Part shown: positions 8,292 through 16,007 of the stretch, in pieces | How the letters are laid out: the number at the start of each line of letters is the position of its first letter | Numbering within the stretch: position 1 is the first letter of the stretch | NCBI RefSeq assembly: GCF_042648965.1 | Contig: NZ_JBHRYJ010000005.1 | Span: forward strand, 1-64,000 | Length of the DNA: 64,000 nucleotides | Origin: Ferrovibrio xuzhouensis | GTDB lineage: Bacteria > Pseudomonadota > Alphaproteobacteria > Ferrovibrionales > Ferrovibrionaceae | Direction: 5' to 3' | Notes under the pieces: generated by a model | What the model was told of the DNA's origin: nothing | What the model saw: only the letters and a program-made list of their open reading frames with translations | Database searches by the model: none | Position numbers and translations under genes: made by a program

Positions 8292-9367
8292 GATCGTATC
8301 GGCAGGCAGTGCTCGGTGCGCCAGCCGATCAGGGATGTGTCGCCGACCCGCCATGGCTGCCCGGCAGAGGCCAGGGCCTTGATGCTGAACTGCTCGCCGG
8401 TCTCTGTTTCAACGCGATATTTCAGCAGGTCGCCGACATAGAGAACCTCGCGTATGCCGGCGCGGCAGTGATTGGGCAACTCGGCTGCAGCATCGCCAAT
8501 CTGGATGTTTTCCGGCCGAACCACCAGCCACGATGCCGCTTCCTCGCCGGGCCGCAGCGGGGCAGCCAGGGTTTCCAGTCCTCGACTCGAACGGCAGAGC
8601 AGGCCCTCGGTTCGCGGCTGGCACGCAGCCACGTCGATCAGGTTGGATTCGCCCAGGAAATCCGCGACGAAGCGGTTGACCGGTTTCTGGTAGACTTCCA
8701 GCGGCGGCCCCAGTTGCTGCAGAACGCCGCCATCCAGCACCGCGATCAGGTCGGACATCACCAACGCCTCGATCTGGTCGTGCGTCACCGAGACGGTCGT
8801 GATACCAAGCTGCTGCTGCAGCTGCCGGATCTCGATCTGCATCAGCTCGCGCAGGCGTTTATCCAACGCCCCCATCGGCTCATCCATCAGCAAGAGGCGT
8901 GGTTCGAACACGATCGCCCGCGCCAGCGCCACGCGCTGCTGCTGACCGCCCGACAACTCTTTCGGCAGACGACCGGCGAAGCCTTCCAGCCGCACCATGG
9001 CCAAAGCTCTTTCGACGCGATTGGCAATTTCCGCCTTGCGCAGACCGCGCATCTCCAGCGGATACGCCAGATTACGGAACACGCTCAGGTGCGGAAACAG
9101 CGCATACTGCTGGAAGACCACCCCGATATCGCGCTTGTGCACAGGCAGATCGACTATGCTCTCGCCCGCCACGCGCACATCACCGCCCGTGGGCTCCTCG
9201 AAGCCGGCGATCATGCGCATGGTGGTGGTCTTGCCCGAACCGCTGGGGCCGAGCAGTGTCAGAAGCTCTCCGCCCTGGAGCGAGAAGGACACATCGCGGA
9301 CAACGACCTGTCTGTCGAACACCTTCATCAAATGCTCGACGTCGAGCGTGGCTGCCTGCGCCTGCAT
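8288..9367 (-). CDS. ABC transporter ATP-binding protein, PotA type
   Basis: This 359-residue ATPase drives the importer. It has Walker A GPSGSGKTT, a Q-loop (QQYALFPHL), the signature LSGGQQQRVALARA, Walker B LLLMDEP and the switch His in SVTHDQ. A C-terminal TOBE-like regulatory domain (about residues 260-355) follows, as in PotA/MalK proteins. ATG 9367 has GGGAG six bases upstream; the GTG/ATG further upstream is less well placed. It follows RidA after 47 bases in the same operon. Confidence 0.9.
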   Translation of the reverse strand: MQAQAATLDVEHLMKVFDRQVVVRDVSFSLQGGELLTLLGPSGSGKTTTMRMIAGFEEPTGGDVRVAGESIVDLPVHKRDIGVVFQQYALFPHLSVFRNLAYPLEMRGLRKAEIANRVERALAMVRLEGFAGRLPKELSGGQQQRVALARAIVFEPRLLLMDEPMGALDKRLRELMQIEIRQLQQQLGITTVSVTHDQIEALVMSDLIAVLDGGVLQQLGPPLEVYQKPVNRFVADFLGESNLIDVAACQPRTEGLLCRSSRGLETLAAPLRPGEEAASWLVVRPENIQIGDAAAELPNHCRAGIREVLYVGDLLKYRVETETGEQFSIKALASAGQPWRVGDTSLIGWRTEHCLPIRS

Positions 9368-9414
9368 AACATACTCCCGCTTCACCATCCTGGTCAGACT
9401 ACACCAGCGCCGGA

Positions 9415-9873
9415 TCAGTCCGCCTCGAAAATGATCTCGAGTTCGACCGAGACGTTGGATGGCAGGGCATTTACACCGACGGCAGAGCGGGCATGGGCCG
9501 CGAGGGGGCCGAACAGCTTCTCGATCAGGTCGGAGGCCCCGTTGATTACCGCCGGCTGCTTCTCATAACCATCGACACAATTGATGAAGCCCAGCACCTT
9601 GATCACGTCGCGTAACTTGTCGGTCCCACCAGCCGCCCAGGCGGCACATGCCAGACAGTTCAGAGCCGCGTCACGCGCCGAAAGATAGGCATCCTCATCG
9701 GAAACCTCTCGTCCCACCTTGCCGACATAGCGCCGGACACCATTGATCCGGGCAGTCTGGCCGGACGTGAAGACCAGATTGCCGCTGCGCTTGGCCGGAC
9801 GGTAGTTCCCCACCGGCTGCGGCACGTTCGGCAACTCCAGACCCAGGGATGCAAGCTTTTCAAGGATATTCAT
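9415..9873 (-). CDS. RidA family protein (YjgF/YER057c/UK114)
   Basis: This 152-residue RidA-family protein keeps the conserved Arg in HARSAVGVNALP (R129, equivalent to E. coli R105), which binds the substrate carboxylate. RidA proteins hydrolyse the reactive enamine/imine intermediates released by PLP-dependent dehydratases. Its place in the same operon as a threonine-synthase-like PLP enzyme supports that the latter releases an enamine. It lies between the solute-binding protein and ATPase genes. Confidence 0.85.
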   Translation of the reverse strand: MNILEKLASLGLELPNVPQPVGNYRPAKRSGNLVFTSGQTARINGVRRYVGKVGREVSDEDAYLSARDAALNCLACAAWAAGGTDKLRDVIKVLGFINCVDGYEKQPAVINGASDLIEKLFGPLAAHARSAVGVNALPSNVSVELEIIFEAD

Positions 9874-9918
9874 CGATCTACTCGTGCTGACAATATCTTT
9901 AACGCGGACGCACTGCCT

Positions 9919-10977
9919 TTAGCGCAGGCGCCACTCGTTCCAGCGTTCCATGACCTTGTCCAGATTTGGCCCCCAGTAATCGCCGCTGAGCAGGAAGCCC
10001 TTGGCAGCATTTTCCGGATTGGAAGAAAGATAAGGCCGCACCTTGGGATTGATGAACTCGGCGGCGTCGCTGTTGGTGGGACCGAAGGCGATATACTTCG
10101 TCAATTCGGCCTGGTTCTTTCCCTGCAACGCAAAATTGATGAACTTCATAGCGTTCGCGGCGTTCTTAGTGCCTTTCGGCACAACCCAGGCTTCGTAGGT
10201 GAGTGCGGCGCCGTCGTAGCTCACGCCTATCGGCTCTCCCGCCAGCATGGCCGTAATGGCACGCACCGAGGGCGTGACATGGATTTCGCCGGAGGCGAGC
10301 ATCGGGCCAGGCTGCGACATCTGGCTCCACCAGATCAGCTTGGACTTGATCTTATCCAGGCTGCGGAAAGCGCGATCCAGGTCGAGCGGATAGAGTTTGT
10401 CCTTCGGTACGCCATCGGCGATCAGCGCGAATTCCAAGGTATAGACGGCGCCGTTGTACATGCCGCGCTGGCCGGGCACGCCGCCGATGTTCCAGAAATC
10501 CACCCAGGTCTTCGGGGCCTTGTCCGGCGAAGGATAATACTTGGTGGAATAAGCCATCAGCATCGGGATGGTAACGCCGCCGACGGCGAATTCGGTTACC
10601 AGTTCGGGCACGATTTTCTTGTTGTTGATCACGCTGTAATCCAGCGGCATCAGCAGGCCGTCATGTACTGCCGTATAGCGCAGCCGATCGGGCAGCGAGA
10701 TGAAATCCCACTCGATATTGCCGGACTGGACCTGCGCACGCAGCTTGGCAAGATCAACGCCAGTGGTCTGCACGATTTTGATGCCGGTTTCCCGCTCGAA
10801 CGGCTCGAACAGCGCCTTGGTCTGGCCCTCCTGGTACGCGCCGCCGAAGCCCGCGAAAACGAGCTGGCCGGCGGCTCGGGCCGAACTGGAGATGAACGGC
10901 GCGCCGAAACTGGCAGCGGCAGCGAGGGTACCGGCCGACTGGATGAAACGACGGCGGTTCGGACGGGCGCTCGGCAT
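9919..10977 (-). CDS. ABC transporter extracellular solute-binding protein (PotD type)
   Basis: This 352-residue periplasmic binding protein is the first gene of the operon. The N-terminus has a twin-arginine signal (NRRRFIQSAG followed by a hydrophobic stretch and an ARA cleavage site near residue 35), so it is probably exported folded by Tat. The mature part begins LVFAGFGGAYQEGQTKALFE, typical of type 2 binding proteins of the spermidine/putrescine group. The ligand cannot be deduced from sequence alone; the enzymes downstream suggest an amino-acid- or hydroxy-acid-like compound. Confidence 0.87.
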   Translation of the reverse strand: MPSARPNRRRFIQSAGTLAAAASFGAPFISSSARAAGQLVFAGFGGAYQEGQTKALFEPFERETGIKIVQTTGVDLAKLRAQVQSGNIEWDFISLPDRLRYTAVHDGLLMPLDYSVINNKKIVPELVTEFAVGGVTIPMLMAYSTKYYPSPDKAPKTWVDFWNIGGVPGQRGMYNGAVYTLEFALIADGVPKDKLYPLDLDRAFRSLDKIKSKLIWWSQMSQPGPMLASGEIHVTPSVRAITAMLAGEPIGVSYDGAALTYEAWVVPKGTKNAANAMKFINFALQGKNQAELTKYIAFGPTNSDAAEFINPKVRPYLSSNPENAAKGFLLSGDYWGPNLDKVMERWNEWRLR

Positions 10978-11912
10978 GGTCAGTTCCTCTCTATTCGTTG
11001 ATCTTCGAGACCAGACTAGAAAAGCCCCGTCAGCACTGTCAACATATTTTCGACATTTTTAATTTTATCTGACAAATGAGTAAATTAACGTCATATGAGT
11101 AAATCGCGGGCGCCCCTCTTGCATTGGCCACTGGGAGATGTTGCCCTTTGCTCCTATTGCAGGCCTCCTCCAAGGTATTAAAAAACGACTTCCGGCATAA
11201 AAGCATGATCTGCGCAATTCGCCGCAGTGATGAAAAAGTCTCGCCGGCCAGCACTAAATGTGATCGCGACGAACGCTCAAGTGGATTGCCGCCTTTCGTT
11301 TTGGCAACGGCAATAAAGGCAAAACCTCTTAAGACTCTGAACGTAGTCTCAGCAGCTTTTCTAGAAGAATCCTTGTCTAGAGGTAGTTCGACCTCAGTAA
11401 GATTTCCCAACTACGCTCCTGGCTGTTAGCTACATGAGGTGGCCGCGCCCAAATTGATCGCTGCTAGAGATCAGACTGATTACACCGAGCTCATTGCCGG
11501 CTTTTTTGGCCCGTTTCACAATCTTCGCGATGTTAAAGCTGCGCAGTCCTGCCGCAGTGCTGATCCGGTCATAGGCTACCCATCCGACCAGGCGCTGGCA
11601 GCCGAGATTACCGAGATTGTTGCGCGAGGCAGTAATGGGCCGCGCGACCGGTCAGTACGCCGACTCGAAGGCATCTGTCTCTTTGCGTTTCATCCGCACG
11701 CCGTCCAGACCGTGCCCCAAGGCGCCATCTGGCGGCTTGAATGGGCCGGCTCACCAGTGCTGGCGAAACGAGGCTAAGGCCGCCGGCTTTCCCACCCGTT
11801 ATTTCCTGACAGTTCCCGGCGTCACTGCGGCCGAGCCCACATGACGCCGTCATTTGACAGCGCTGAGATTTATCGCTGAATTGGCGCCAGATCGGTTGTG
11901 CGTTGCGGAAAT
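10978..11912. other. Gene-poor region between the importer operon and tRNA-Val
   Basis: About 930 bases lack a recognisable gene. The left part (10978-11110) is AT-rich and must hold the importer promoter, with a direct repeat listed separately. Minus-strand 11410-11039 is open for 123 codons with no recognised domain. Minus-strand 11750-11440 reads in one frame as GPFKPPDGALGHGLDGVR and so on to a stop near 11655, then about 70 further open codons. These look like fragments of decayed genes next to a tRNA, but I cannot name them. No integrase motif was found. Confidence 0.35.
11076..11104. promoter_or_regulatory. Direct repeat in the importer promoter region
   Basis: Two identical ATGAGTAAAT copies start at 11076 and 11095, 19 bases apart, and both are preceded by CA plus one A/T. 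They lie about 100 bases upstream of the solute-binding protein start in an AT-rich stretch and may be regulator sites, for example for the local GntR protein. Confidence 0.4.
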
Positions 11913-11987
11913 TGGTGGGCGGTGAGAGGGTCGAACTCCCGACATCCTCGGTGTAAACGAGGCGCTCTACCACTGAGCTAACCGCCC
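11913..11987 (-). tRNA. tRNA-Val (UAC)
   Basis: On the minus strand a full cloverleaf is seen: acceptor GGGCGGT pairs with ACCGCCC, the D-arm contains AGCTCAGTGG, the anticodon stem CCTCG/CGAGG encloses a loop with anticodon TAC, and the T-arm contains GTTCGAC. The 3' CCA is encoded. In many alphaproteobacteria a tRNA-Val gene lies just after hup. Here three genes intervene, and its 3' end borders the lower-GC block, making it a possible island integration site. Confidence 0.95.
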
Positions 11988-12118
11988 CCCGGCTGAGATA
12001 AAACCGACTGCCGGCAGGCAGCGGATGGGGCTCTATAGCAGACGCCCGCGCCGGGCGGCAAGCCGGTCCGACCGCAGGCTCAGGCTACAGACTCAGGCCA
12101 CAACGTCAGGCCCAGGCC

Positions 12119-12781
12119 TCAGGCCACGATGGCGACATCCAGCAGGATGGCGGTGAAATGGCAGGCCGCCGCCGCCAGCACGAAGACGTGCCAGATGGCG
12201 TTCTGGTACGGCAGCCGCTCCCACAGGTGGAAGATCACGCCCAGGCTGTACAGTCCGCCGCCGGCGATGAGCAGCACCAGCGCCGGCAGCGAGGCACCGG
12301 CCACCAGCGGGTTGAAGGCGACCAGGATGGTCCAGCCGAGCAGCAGGTAGATCGCCACCGACAGCCGCTCGAAGCGCAGCGGCAGCAGCAGCTTCATCGC
12401 CACGCCGCAGAGCGCCATCGCCCAGACGAACAGGAAGACGCCGCGCCCCCAGCCGCCGCCCATCACGATCAGCGCAAAGGGCGAATAGGTCCCGGCGATC
12501 ATCAGGAAGATGGCGGCATGGTCGAGCCGGCGGAACACGCCCTTCCAGACCGCACTGCCCGACAGGTTGTACAGCGCCGAACAGCCCAGCATGGCCACTA
12601 GGCCAAAGCCGTAGAGGCCGAGGCTGGCAAGCCGCAGGGCGCCGGCCTGGGGGATCGCCAGCACGGCAATGGCGATGCAGGCGGCCAGCCCGAAGGCCAG
12701 GCCCACCACATGCACCACGGCATCGGCCGCCCATTCGGCCCGGCGATAGGTGGCAATATGGTCTGCAAGGCTCGGCGGCAT
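12119..12781 (-). CDS. Hemolysin III family membrane protein
   Basis: This 220-residue integral membrane protein of the hemolysin III/YqfA group (PAQR superfamily) has about seven hydrophobic segments. It also has the family's conserved polar motifs: SALYN with downstream RLDHAAIFLMIAGTYSP, and a late IWHVFVLAAAACHF. The conserved His/Asp residues probably form a metal site facing the membrane. The start has GGGAG upstream. It is divergent from the yeiH-type gene and shares its regulatory gap. Despite the name, haemolysis is not established for most members. Confidence 0.85.
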   Translation of the reverse strand: MPPSLADHIATYRRAEWAADAVVHVVGLAFGLAACIAIAVLAIPQAGALRLASLGLYGFGLVAMLGCSALYNLSGSAVWKGVFRRLDHAAIFLMIAGTYSPFALIVMGGGWGRGVFLFVWAMALCGVAMKLLLPLRFERLSVAIYLLLGWTILVAFNPLVAGASLPALVLLIAGGGLYSLGVIFHLWERLPYQNAIWHVFVLAAAACHFTAILLDVAIVA

Positions 12782-12885
12782 GATCCGCTCCCGTTGCGGA
12801 GGAGACTGTCCACGGATTATCAGCCGATTTCCATGGCCAGAAAATGACGGCCGTGGCGATTCTGCCGTTCCTCAATTAACAAAAA

Positions 12886-12901
12886 TTATTGATCGAAATA
12901 A
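12886..12901. promoter_or_regulatory. Possible LysR-type operator in the hemolysin III-yeiH gap
   Basis: TTATT (12886-12890), six bases, then AATAA (12897-12901) form an interrupted palindrome containing a T-N(11)-A LysR box. It lies about 65 bases upstream of the yeiH-type start, and a LysR gene follows that gene. The assignment is inference. Confidence 0.3.
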
Positions 12902-12966
12902 CAGAAATGATTACTTTGAATTGTTTTAAAAATCCTCCGAAACTTCTGTGGATTTTGGAGGATCCC

Positions 12967-14037
12967 ATGTCGGACCAGAGCATTGCCCATCCCGCCCTTC
13001 CCGCTGCCGGCCACCCTGCTGCCGGCCATACCCGCAAAAGCCACGCGCAGACCGCCAAAAGTCTGCTGCCGGGCCTGCTGCTGACCGGCGGCCTGTCCGC
13101 CGTGGCGTTTGGCATCCAGAGCCTGCTGCCGCCGCATACGGTGCTCAGCCCCCTGATCATCGCCATCGTGCTCGGCATGGCCTTCCACAACACCATCGGC
13201 ACCCCTGCCCGCTGCAAACCCGGGGTCGCCTTCAGCCTGAAACGCATCCTGCGCTTTGCCATCATCCTGCTCGGCCTGCAGCTCACCGTGCTGCAGATCG
13301 CCGCGGTCGGCGGTCGCGGCCTGCTGGTCGTCGCACTGTCGCTGGGCGCCACCTTCCTGTTCACCGTCTGGCTCGGCCGGCGGCTCGGCGTCGACAGCAA
13401 GCTCGCCATGCTGATCGCCGCCGGCACCTCGATCTGCGGCGCCTCTGCCGTGATCGCCGCCAACACGGTGACCGAGGCGCCCGACGAGGATGTCGCCTAT
13501 GCGGTGGCCTGCGTCACCGTCTTCGGCTCGCTGTCGATGCTGCTCTACCCGCTGATCCAGGGCCATCTGCAGCTGTCACCGCATGCCTACGGCCTGTGGG
13601 CCGGTGCCTCGATCCACGAGGTCGCCCAGGTGGTCGCCGCCGCCTTCCAGGGCGGCCACGAAGCCGGCGATTTCGGCACCATCGCCAAGCTGAGCCGGGT
13701 GGCCATGCTGGCGCCGGTGATCCTGCTGATGGGCTGGGGCATGAGCCGCATGAAGAAAGGCCACGGTCATGGCCGCGCGCGCGCACCGATCCCGTGGTTC
13801 GTGATCGGCTTCATCGCCATGATCCTGTTCAACAGCCTCGGCGTGCTGCCCGAAGAAGCCCGTCACGGGCTGGTGCAGACCACCACCTTCCTGCTGACCA
13901 TGGCGCTGGCCGCCATGGGGCTGGAAACCGACATCCGCAAGCTGCGCGCCAAGGGCCTGCGCCCGCTGGCGCTCGGCACCGCCGCGGCGCTGTTCATCTC
14001 GCTGCTCAGCCTCGGGCTGATCGAGACGGTGTTCTGA
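12967..14037 (+). CDS. YeiH family putative sulfate/anion exporter
   Basis: This 356-residue polytopic membrane protein of the YeiH (UPF0324) family has about ten hydrophobic segments. It shows the family motifs GMAFHNTIG, GTSICGASAV and ASIHEVAQVV. ATG 12967 has GGAGG six bases upstream; a longer frame from 12889 lacks such support. Some relatives are linked to sulfite or taurine breakdown and proposed to export sulfate. A LysR regulator gene follows on the same strand after about 25 bases, a common pairing for this family. Confidence 0.83.
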   Translation: MSDQSIAHPALPAAGHPAAGHTRKSHAQTAKSLLPGLLLTGGLSAVAFGIQSLLPPHTVLSPLIIAIVLGMAFHNTIGTPARCKPGVAFSLKRILRFAIILLGLQLTVLQIAAVGGRGLLVVALSLGATFLFTVWLGRRLGVDSKLAMLIAAGTSICGASAVIAANTVTEAPDEDVAYAVACVTVFGSLSMLLYPLIQGHLQLSPHAYGLWAGASIHEVAQVVAAAFQGGHEAGDFGTIAKLSRVAMLAPVILLMGWGMSRMKKGHGHGRARAPIPWFVIGFIAMILFNSLGVLPEEARHGLVQTTTFLLTMALAAMGLETDIRKLRAKGLRPLALGTAAALFISLLSLGLIETVF

Positions 14038-14062
14038 CCATGACGGAGGCTGCCGGCACCCG

Positions 14063-14962
14063 ATGACGCTCGAACAGCTTCGCATCTTCGTCGCGGTTGC
14101 CGACAGCCTGCATGTCACCCGGGCGGCCCAGAGCCTGAATATCACCCAGTCGGCGGCCAGCGCCTCGATCGCCGCGCTGGAAACCCGGCATGGCATGCGG
14201 CTGTTCCACCGCATTGGCCGGCGCATCGAACTGACCGAAGCCGGCCGCAGCTTCCTGCCCGAGGCGAAGGCCGTGCTGGCGCGCGCCGCGCAGGCGGAAC
14301 TGGCGCTGACCGAACTGTCGGGCCTGCAGCGTGGTTCGCTGACCCTGCATGCCAGCCAGACCATCGCCAACTACTGGCTGCCGCCACAGCTGCATGCCTT
14401 CCGCAAACTCTACCCCGGCATCGCGCTCAACCTGACCATCGCCAATACCACCGAAGTCGGCGATGCCGTCGGCGCCGGCGCGGCCGATCTCGGCTTCATC
14501 GAGGGCGATCTCGAGAACCCGCTGCTGGCGCAGATCCCAGTGCCGGGTGACCGGCTGCTGCTGGTGGTCGGGCCGCGGCATCCCTGGGCCAGCGCGCAGG
14601 CGGTCACGCCTGCCGACCTGAAGCAGGCGGCCTGGGTCCTGCGCGAGAAGGGCTCGGGCACGCGGCAGAATTTCGAACTTGGCCTGCGCCAGCTCGGCGT
14701 TGATCCGGCCGGCATCAACGTGGCCTTCGAACTGCCCTCCAACGAAGCGGTGCGCAATGCGGTGGAGGCCGGCGCCGGCGCCACCGTGCTGTCCAGCCTG
14801 GTGGTTGCCGACAGCCTGTTCGCCGGCCGCCTGCGCGTCATCGACCTGCCCTTCCCGGAGCGGCATTTCATCATCCTGCGCCATGGCGACCGCTATATCA
14901 GCAAGGCCGAGGACGCCCTGCTGCGGCTGGTGCGCGGCGACAACGGCCTGCCCGGTCGCTAA
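14063..14962 (+). CDS. LysR-family transcriptional regulator
   Basis: This 299-residue regulator has an N-terminal LysR helix-turn-helix (TLEQLRIFVAVADSLHVTRA through SQSAASASIAALE-like sequence, residues 1-60). A type 2 periplasmic-binding-like effector domain (about 90-295) follows. The protein resembles the CysB/YeiE-like activators often found next to yeiH. It probably controls the preceding exporter gene. Confidence 0.87.
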   Translation: MTLEQLRIFVAVADSLHVTRAAQSLNITQSAASASIAALETRHGMRLFHRIGRRIELTEAGRSFLPEAKAVLARAAQAELALTELSGLQRGSLTLHASQTIANYWLPPQLHAFRKLYPGIALNLTIANTTEVGDAVGAGAADLGFIEGDLENPLLAQIPVPGDRLLLVVGPRHPWASAQAVTPADLKQAAWVLREKGSGTRQNFELGLRQLGVDPAGINVAFELPSNEAVRNAVEAGAGATVLSSLVVADSLFAGRLRVIDLPFPERHFIILRHGDRYISKAEDALLRLVRGDNGLPGR

Positions 14963-14989
14963 TCGGCGGCCGCTAGTCAGGGTTGTCCG

Positions 14990-15502
14990 TCAGGGCCGGG
15001 TCGACGGAAAGCTTGCACCGATCAGCCACACCGCGGCGCCATCGCGGCCGAGCACCGGCAGCGACATGGTTTCCAGCCGCCCGCTGAAATCGCCGGTGCG
15101 GAAACTGCCGACCAGGAAGACCGGCTGCCGCGTCTGCGCCACCCGGTTGGACAGCCGGATGCACAGCGCGGCCTCGGTCTCATCGAAATGCCGGGTGAAG
15201 GGCACGTTGGTGACATCGGCGCCGAACAGCCAGGTGATATGCGTGCCGAGCAGGCGGTAGCGCCAGTCGCGGCCGCCATCCAGCGGTTCGACAACGAAGA
15301 AATTGCCGAGGATGCCGAGCGCGCCGAGCCGCTCGAACGTGAAGTCATCCCGCGCCGGCAGGCCGCCGGTCGGCGTCAGCTCCTGCCACAGCCGGTATAG
15401 GGCGACTGCGCCGGCATGCTGCGGCTGCGGAATTTCCGTCAGCAGGTCGCCTTCGGCGCCCGACAGCTCGGCCGGCCTGGTCTGGTCGAAACGGATGTCC
15501 AT
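14990..15502 (-). CDS. PAS domain-containing protein (PAS_5 type)
   Basis: This 170-residue single-domain protein has the PAS_5 pattern common in Rhodospirillales: YRLWQELTPTGGLPARDDF, then an FFVVEP strand and WRYRLLGTHITWLFG. ATG 15502 has AGGGGG just upstream. The longer frame has no support. No output domain is attached, so it may be a sensor module acting through a partner. It is convergent with the LysR gene. Confidence 0.72.
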   Translation of the reverse strand: MDIRFDQTRPAELSGAEGDLLTEIPQPQHAGAVALYRLWQELTPTGGLPARDDFTFERLGALGILGNFFVVEPLDGGRDWRYRLLGTHITWLFGADVTNVPFTRHFDETEAALCIRLSNRVAQTRQPVFLVGSFRTGDFSGRLETMSLPVLGRDGAAVWLIGASFPSTRP

Positions 15503-15608
15503 GCCCCCTGCACTCCCGGCCCGGCAACGCAGCCGGGCTGGCGTGCAGATTAGCATGCCGGCCTTGCGCGGAATATGACGGCCACGCGCTCCGGTATCGG
15601 CCATTACG

Positions 15609-15638
15609 AAAAACGGCCGGCTTGTGCAGCCGGCCGTT
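15609..15638 (-). terminator. Rho-independent terminator of hup
   Basis: On the minus strand an 11-bp stem (AACGGCCGGCT with its complement) and a five-base loop are followed by a run of Ts. It lies about 60 bases past the HU stop codon, and its stem is almost all GC. Confidence 0.8.
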
Positions 15639-15697
15639 GAGTCTGGTCTTTCGATCCGCCGCCCCGGGTGGAGTAGCGTGACGGCGCTGGCCTGCGG

Positions 15698-15970
15698 TCA
15701 GCTCACCGCTTCCTTGAGCGTCTTGCCGGCGCGGAATTTCGGCTGCCGCGTCGGCGGCAGGTCGATGCGTTCGCCGGTGCGCGGGTTGCGCCCCGGGCTT
15801 GCCGCCCGGGTACCGACGAAGAAGCTGCCGAAACCGACGATCCGCACCTCGTCACCGCGGCGCAAGGCCTCGGTGATCAGGCCGAATACGGCCTCCACGG
15901 CGCGTTCCGCCTGCTCCTTGCTGAGTCCGGTGGTATCCCGCACCTCAGCCATCAGGTCCTGCTTGTTCAC
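15698..15970 (-). CDS. hup: DNA-binding protein HU
   Basis: This 90-residue histone-like protein binds and bends DNA. It shows the full HU fold: VNKQDLMAEV at the start, GFGSFFV, the basic arm with RNPRTGE around residues 60-67, and FRAGKTLKEAV at the end. The GTG start at 15970 has GGAGGG nine bases upstream. It lies 37 bases after lon in the same direction, the usual alphaproteobacterial order, and a strong terminator follows. Confidence 0.95.
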   Translation of the reverse strand: MNKQDLMAEVRDTTGLSKEQAERAVEAVFGLITEALRRGDEVRIVGFGSFFVGTRAASPGRNPRTGERIDLPPTRQPKFRAGKTLKEAVS

Positions 15971-16007
15971 GCTGTCGCCCTCCGGAATATGCTGATCCGG
16001 TTGTCCA

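Noticed and set aside
11124..11777. Plus-strand open frames of 101 and 112 codons in the gap before tRNA-Val
   Set aside because: They show no motif, no ribosome binding site and weak third-base bias. The minus strand looks slightly more coding but is also unrecognised.
12119..12781. Possible virulence haemolysin
   Set aside because: The hemolysin III family name is historical. The protein is a conserved multi-pass membrane protein in a core region with no toxin context.
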